Assembly (NCBI GenBank): GCA_009602725.1
Contig: WELB01000058.1
Span: 112,567-164,015 of the forward strand
Direction: 5' to 3'
Source: Spirogloea muscicola
Lineage: Eukaryota > Streptophyta > Zygnematophyceae > Spirogloeales > Spirogloeaceae
DNA: 51,449 nucleotides
The notes under the pieces were generated by a model, which was not told the origin of the DNA, searched no databases, and saw only the letters and a list, made by a program, of their open reading frames with translations. The translations under genes and the position numbers were made by a program. This document shows, piece after piece, positions 46,101 to 51,449 of the stretch (the first letter of the stretch is position 1; each line of letters opens with the position of its first letter).

Positions 46101-49100
46101 TTGGCTCTCTGGGATGCACAAGATCATTATTCTTCCAATTACCTGGTATCATGCTGCTATTGCCGACCAAGCTGCCCAAGCTGCTGGAGGCGTGAATACG
46201 GGTGAAATTATTGTGGCTTCACCAGCATCTCACCAGCAGGTTACCTTTGCAGGGAGAGGTTGTCTGGCTGAAGGAGGAGGCACTGGCCGGCGTGGTTGAT
46301 GCCTGCATGACTGACCTTCCCCTTGAAAAGGAGGGAGTGCTTGCGGAGGTCGAACATGACCTTGCGCAGTGGTTTCGGGTGAGCTGTTTTCACTTCATAC
46401 AGCTGTGCAGCGAAGTCACCAGAAAATTCCTCAAGACTACATACTAACTCCTCAACTTCGAAGGAGTGTCACTGCTTGAGGGCACAGTGTGGGTCAGCAG
46501 GCATCCTGGAAGAGTCACTTGATCCACTTCTTCTTTGTTAGGCTACTATATACCAGCTTGGAGACCAGTCCTGATTGACCAAGGAAGTGCTGTTATGGAT
46601 GCCGATCTGCGGCGCTGCAGGGGCACTTTCTTGGTGCCAAAGCAACCCTCATGTTGGCTACCCCTGAGGAGAAGCTTCTCGTGCAAGAGTTGCGCCAAAA
46701 CAGCGGCGAGAGAAGCAAGATGACAAGAGACCGTAACGGGTTCCGCAAGCTGGTGGTGGCCGTCACAAGTGCTGGGAAGGCCTATGCACTGCACACAGGA
46801 GATGGTCATGTCATTTGGTCCAGACTGCTAACGCCCTTCAGATTCGCAGAATCAGGTATCAACTTCTCCACTACTGTCACAGGTTTTTAATTTCTGGTTG
46901 CCATGGATTGCCATTGGCTTGCTTTGTGTAGAAAATGACGTGACAACGCCTTCCATAGTACTAATGACAACTGATTTACAGCCAGAGGAGGGACGTGATT
47001 GTGGGGCCATTTAAATTGAGGTGCAGGTCAGGAGCCTGCACCTAAGCTTCAAAGGGTGCTCTTGTGGAAGGAACCCCACAAGAACCTGGAAACTTCTTCT
47101 CAGGTCGTTGTCCTGGGAACAACAGGCTCGGGGAGTGCTCTGCTTCTATGGTTGGATGCCAACACCGGCAGAGAAACTCAATTCGTGCTACTGAATCACA
47201 CTGTGCAGCAGGTCATCAAAGTGAGATAGCTGACCACTCGAGCCAAGACCTGAGCCTTGCATTTTGCAGGGCACTTGTTAGAGCATCTGTGCAGAAGTCC
47301 TGTCTTGATGGTCATTTCAGCTGCAGCTAAGTATGACATTGTGTTGCATGACACAAGACTTACACACACACAGTCTCATCCAGCAAAACAGGCCTTATCA
47401 TAGCACGTACTGCATGCCTTTGATTTCTTGATGCAGAATGCTGGTACTGTACAAACATTGAAGAGGGTCACACAGCTGCCACATACATCAGATTTTGCCC
47501 AACTGTGTCTTGGAGACCCTAATGTGGGCTTGTGGTCACTTGCAGCTTGCCCTGCATGATCCACTGGATGAACGACTCTTCCTGCTTATTGATGAGAATG
47601 CTAATGCGCACCTCTTTCCTGAGAGTCGTGAAGCGCAACAAGTATTTGAGGCTCACTTGAGGAAGACATTCTTCTACGTTGTTGACAAGGAAAGCGGTGT
47701 CATCAGTGGTTACAGAGTCAAGAAGCCACAGAAGACCAATTCCAAGACTGCCTTCATTTATCCCTCTGAAGAGCTGTGGACAGTAGTGTTCCCAGTTGAG
47801 GTGGAGCGTATAGCCTTGGTAGCTACCAGAGCAGCTAATGAGGTCTCTCTACCTCCACCACTTGCTTTCCATCATTAGCATCTCACAAGAGCTCTTGCCA
47901 TTGAATGATGAATATTGCACCGTAGCCCCAGCACTTCTTACTTGCTTACTTTCTTGCCGATTGGCTGAACAGGGGGTCTACACACAAGCGAAGGTGCTTG
48001 GTGATCGCAACGTACTGCTGAAGTACCTGAACCCAAATACAGCATTCATTGCTACTACTGCTGCGTTTGCAGACAGACAGAAGCCTGCGACCAATGTACT
48101 GACGGCCTACTTAATAGACACCGTGACTGGCGACATTCTCTACCGCGTCACTCATGCAGAGATGAGTGGCCCTGTACATGCTGTAAGTATCAGAAAACAT
48201 ACAGGGTGCTCCTCGGCATTGTGAATGCTATGTCCAAATCATGAGCTGCTCTGCAGTGGCAGCTCCGATTCACCAGATACAAGGCTTCACGAGAAAGCAC
48301 AGCTGAAGAGCAAAGGGACATGCAGCCATTCAAGGAGCTCCTTGAAAAGACTTATGATAGGCTTTCTCCTCCCATCAGGTCTTCTCTGAAAATTGGGTAG
48401 TGTACCACTACTTCAATGTACGCAGCAACCGCTTTGAGGTATCTGTATTGGAGTTGTTTGATGAGTCTCCGCAGGTGAGTCAATTGACCAGGCATTTGGA
48501 CCAAGTTGAGATTGTAAAAGCAATGCTGTATTTGTAGCTGCTTTGGCCGAACGCATCACACGTAGGTCTCATGTCATCCAATTTAAAACGTCCGTCAGGA
48601 TATCAAGCTCGAAGTAGGAGAGAGAAGCTGTAGAAGTTGTAACAGAAAAGGAAGTGTACGTATTTGTACTTTCAGGAGGACATGGGCGAGATTGTGAAGC
48701 AGGCACTGAGATTGAAGAGCAGTAATTACACCTCACAGTCTTCTTATAGAAGGCCCTCCCTCAAGGTGGCTGGGCAGAGCTACTTCTTCCCCCACTCTAT
48801 CAAGAGCATGGCTGTCACTGCCACCTCCTCTGGCATAACTACAAAGAATATCCTCGTGGGAACAATCAGAGATCAGGTAAGTGCTTGCCATCTGTAGTCT
48901 CCTTGTCATCTGTTGTAACTGCTGCAGAGGTACAAAAACGAGCTGCACAATGTGCTGCTTGGGTGTGGTCCACGGGCTACGTTACAAGTTTGAGGCTTCT
49001 TTTTGTTTCTACCTACTTCTGAGCTCTTTCTGTGTATTACTTTGATTGGCCAAGGTCAAGTGTTACCAGGTGAGACATGATAATGTGTAAGGACCCTATC

Positions 49101-49750
49101 TAAGCCTGCTTTGCACTGTTGGTTCCTTCGCCTGTGCAAGGTATTGGCACTTGACAAGCGCCTGGTGGATCCCAGGCGCTCCCTCAATCCCATGCCACAG
49201 GAGAGAGAAGAGGGTCTCCTGCCCTACACAGACACACTGCCCATCAATCCTCAGGTGATAGGTGATTGTCAAGTAGGTGGTGTTCAGATTTGGTAGCACC
49301 TCAAGTCTCCTACTACTATCTCCCTGACTTGCCATCTTAGCAAAGTGCTCAGCTTGCAGCTTCTAAAGTGCAATCCTTTAGGCCGTGTTGCCACGATGCA
49401 AGATGCATAGGAGCCCCTTAGCACACATGCAAGCATGTCAAGATTGATGTTGACGTGCACATTCATCACTCTTGCTTGCATCTGTCCAGTCTTACATCAC
49501 TCATCGGAGGCAAGTGGAGGGCCTAAGGGGAATTCTTGCTGCTCCATCTCGCCTGGAATCCACAACGTTGGTTTTCGCCTATGGTCTTGATCTTTTCTTC
49601 ACCCGAAGTGCCCCCAGCAGGACATATGACACGCTAAGTGAGGAGTTCAATTACTTCCTCCTCCTATTTACGATCTTCGCCCTAGTTCTTGCCATCTTGG
49701 TTATTTGGGTACTCTCTGCACGCAAGGACTTGCAATATAGGTGGAAGTAG
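43141..49750 (+). CDS. EMC1: ER membrane protein complex subunit 1 (many exons)
   Basis: EMC1 is the large lumenal/scaffold subunit of the complex that inserts tail-anchored and multipass proteins into the ER membrane. The first five exons are 43141-43247, 43543-43667, 43912-43971, 44289-44443 and 44665-44768, with agreeing phases. The last exon ends at TAG 49748-49750. A signal peptide (RGLLLLLCATLPLLGHA) precedes LFEDQVGMSDW, the family's mature N terminus. Beta-propeller repeats follow: KRVFVATEQNVLAALNLRSG, VDGLHISGK-like IDGLHISGK and VLILAGGVLSMISVLDG. The conserved second half includes KMTRDRNGFRKLVVAVTSAG, AYLIDTVTGDILYRVTHAEM, NWVVYHYFN and LDKRLVDPRRSLNP. It ends with GLRGILAAPSRLESTTLVFA, YGLDLFFTRSAPSRTYDTLS and one membrane helix (LLLFTIFALVLAILVIWVL) before ARKDLQYRWK. 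Central exons were recognised but not all delimited. Confidence 0.94.
43375..43422 (+). repeat. Degenerate telomere-type tract in EMC1 intron 1
   Basis: CCTAAACCC, CCCAAACCC and AAACCCTAA (43401-43409) follow one another inside intron 1 (43248-43542). The sense strand carries the C-rich form, like plant telo-box elements. Confidence 0.7.
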
Positions 49751-49959
49751 AAGTAACCAGGCAGAGCTTGTAGAGACTAGCCCAGCATATGGGTGGCAAT
49801 CCACCTTATGCAGCTAGCCCACCGTGACATCTACCATCGCCACCTGAAGCAGCAACCTCCTACTATTAGTGGGAAGAGCCCTGGTGCAAGTCTCTCAGTG
49901 CAGTCGGTCTTGACTAGACTGATAAGGCTGCAATACCACCCACCTTATGCTGTACAAGA
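49751..49959. other. EMC1 3' flank
   Basis: Probably the EMC1 3' UTR. No coding sequence or RNA gene is recognisable. Confidence 0.5.
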
Positions 49960-50165
49960 GAGAGAAAGCGCGCGGTGCACATGAAATTGAAAGAGAGGCC
50001 AATCAAGCCTTACAAAAGTCCTGATAACGGGGAAATGAGCTGGCTAATGGGGGCACTTATATCCTCGAGTGAGCACACACAGATCTGACAAGCTGAGCTG
50101 AGGAGCAAGACCACCACCACGGAAGCCATTAGCCTGGCCTAGTGCACGCAAATTGCACCCTCCTG
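49960..50165 (-). repeat. Dispersed-repeat copy, minus orientation
   Basis: This is close to an exact inverse of 10019-10212. It contains GCGCGCGGTGCACATGAAAT, TGAAAGAGAGGCCAATCAAG, CCTTACAAAAGTCCTGATAA, TGAGCTGGCTAATGGGGGCA, CAGATCTGACAAGCTGAGCT and AGCCATTAGCCTGGCCTAGT. These match the reverse complement of the earlier copy block by block, so this is one of the least diverged pairs in the window. Confidence 0.8.
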
Positions 50166-50645
50166 TTTGACTGTGATCTACGTCAACTGCTTCTTCAGAG
50201 ATAGAAGCTTTTTGGGTGCTAAGACATTGTAAAGTGAAATGAAGCGAGACAATCTCATGATATAACTCGTGTGATGAGACACACGATTGCATGTCCTTGC
50301 AGGGAGGCTCTTGCATCTGTCAGGCTTTGTCATGCACAGCTCTGACCAGGAAATAAAATTGAGCACTTTGATATATACAAGCAGTTGGACAATATGGTGG
50401 GCCACCTTGACTTGCAGCCAAGCATCTCGCAAGCAGCTGCTACTTCGAGCTGAAAGTGAGCTAAAATGAGAGCAGCACCATGATAACGTCAGCAGTAAAG
50501 AGAAACAACCTTGTGCAGGCGATAGAAGCTGCCACCAGGCCAAGCGGCCTACGGGAAACACAGTTCAAGACTTCAAGGCGATTGTGTAAGGAAGCTGGCC
50601 TTTGCACCGCTGCATTGTACACGGTGTGCAGTGCACGTCACCCTC
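50166..50645. other. Intergenic flank between EMC1 and MCEE
   Basis: No recognisable ORF, RNA gene or repeat. The end nearest 50645 is probably the MCEE 3' UTR. Confidence 0.5.
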
Positions 50646-51449
50646 TTATGAGCTGTCAAGCCCAGACATGCCACACTGCTCGAGCTCAATCAGCACGCCA
50701 TGCGTGTCGCCGGGGTTGAGGAAGAGCACGGGGTTGTGGTGCGCGCCCAGCTTGGGATTGCCGTCCCCGAGGATGCGCACGCCGCAGTCGCGCAAGTGGG
50801 TCGCCGCGCCTCTGATGCTGTCCACCTGCAGCGGCAGGCTTGCCTTGTCAAAGCAAGCGCCGGACAGGCTGCAAGGAGCAACAAGGGCGGAATTGAGGCA
50901 GTTTTCATCTTGGCACGTCGTTTCGCGTGCAGCTGAAGTGGCGTCGCAGCGGCAATGTGGGGTAGTGGGGGCTCTCCCTCACGTTGAGGCACACATGGTG
51001 GACGCCGCCGCGCGGGTTGCGGTCGAGGAACTTGGCCACGGGGCTGGCGGCGCCCAGCGGTTGCAGGAGCTCAATGGTGGCGCTGCCCAGAGCGGCGAAC
51101 ACCACGGTCACGCCGTGCTCCGGCAGGTCCTGCGCGCCTTCTCCACCTCCGCCATGGGCCATCAGGCCCCTCGCGCGGGGCAGCTGCCGCAGGCCGAGCC
51201 ATGGCGGCTGGCGAGCTCGGTCGGCGCGACGGGGTTGAAGGGACTAAGGGTTTTAGGCTTAGGGTTTCGGGGATTAGGGTTTGGGTTTTAGGCGCACCCT
51301 GGGGATGCTGACGCGCGCGCCCAGCGCCCGGCGGTAGTGCTCGGCGGCGGCGGCGGCGTCGGGCACGGCGACGGCGACGTGGTTGAGGCCCGAGACGACG
51401 TATGGCAGGCTCGCCGGCGGCGCCCTCAGGGCCTCGCCGCCGGAGCGGC
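50646..51449 (-). CDS. MCEE: Methylmalonyl-CoA epimerase, 5' end beyond the window
   Basis: The enzyme interconverts (2S)- and (2R)-methylmalonyl-CoA, feeding the B12-dependent mutase in propionate, odd-chain and branched amino acid breakdown, usually in mitochondria. Exons seen are 51449-51298 (partial), 51129-50983 and 50825-50646, all joined in phase 0. The glyoxalase/VOC fold starts at VVSGLNHVAVAVPDAAAAAE, with the metal-ligand His in LNHVAV. Then LPEHGVTVVFAALGSATIEL, GGVHHVCLNV with the second His, and a final metal Glu in HGVLIELEQC. KLGAHHNPVLFLNP fits the family. Sequence before LPYVVSGLNH is open with no Met, so the start and any targeting peptide lie outside the window. Confidence 0.93.
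51243..51292 (-). repeat. Degenerate telomere-type tract in MCEE intron 1
   Basis: The plus strand reads TTAGGGTTT at 51259-51267 and 51274-51282, with related TTTTAGG pieces around them. It lies within the 168-bp first visible intron (51130-51297). On the gene's sense strand it has the CCCTAAA orientation, as in EMC1 intron 1. Confidence 0.75.

Noticed and set aside
51243-51292. A real chromosome end
   Set aside because: The telomere-type units are degenerate and lie inside an intron with coding exons on both sides.
1-51449. CRISPR arrays, bacterial operons, tRNA or rRNA genes
   Set aside because: No regularly spaced repeats with unique spacers, no cloverleaf or rRNA core motifs noticed, and the gene structure is clearly nuclear eukaryotic.

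Overview
The window is nuclear DNA of a photosynthetic green alga. A nuclear psaK gene with a plastid transit peptide places it in Viridiplantae. Genes are dense with short GT-AG introns, gene starts are very GC-rich with (GCC)n runs, and degenerate TTTAGGG-type telomere motifs occur. A trebouxiophyte-type chlorophyte is my inference; I cannot name a species. There are no operons and no bacterial features.

Layout from left to right: POT1, telomere single-strand binding (+, 24-3301). A single-pass receptor-like protein with an ANF-receptor/periplasmic-binding ectodomain (-, 4334-8430). A 5'-truncated LINE-like retroelement (-, about 8640-9968) and a repeat cluster (10019-10930). ORC4 (-, 11812-15850), head to head with psaK (+, 16306-17471) across a 455-bp shared promoter. 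A repeat-filled gap. A SPIKE1/DOCK guanine-nucleotide exchange factor (-, 20342-32479). More repeats and a second retroelement remnant (about 32720-34330). A DRP3-type dynamin (-, 34471-40989). Repeats, then EMC1 (+, 43141-49750). The 3' part of methylmalonyl-CoA epimerase (-, 50646 to beyond the window end).

The genes share no pathway. They are housekeeping functions: telomere protection, replication licensing, photosystem I, Rho-family GTPase activation, organelle fission, ER membrane-protein insertion and propionate/odd-chain metabolism. The receptor is the least conventional gene.

Most intergenic gaps above about 1 kb carry pieces of one repeat family in both orientations. Its hallmark is a short stem-loop of the form GGGCTGGC-loop-CAGCCC. 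The same stem-loop lies downstream of the retroelement ORF, so the dispersed pieces are probably 3'-tail copies of that LINE. I saw none inside introns. Exon boundaries were assigned by eye from GT-AG sites, reading-phase agreement and family conservation. POT1, ORC4, psaK, the receptor and most of the dynamin close with consistent phases; SPIKE1 and EMC1 were only partly resolved.
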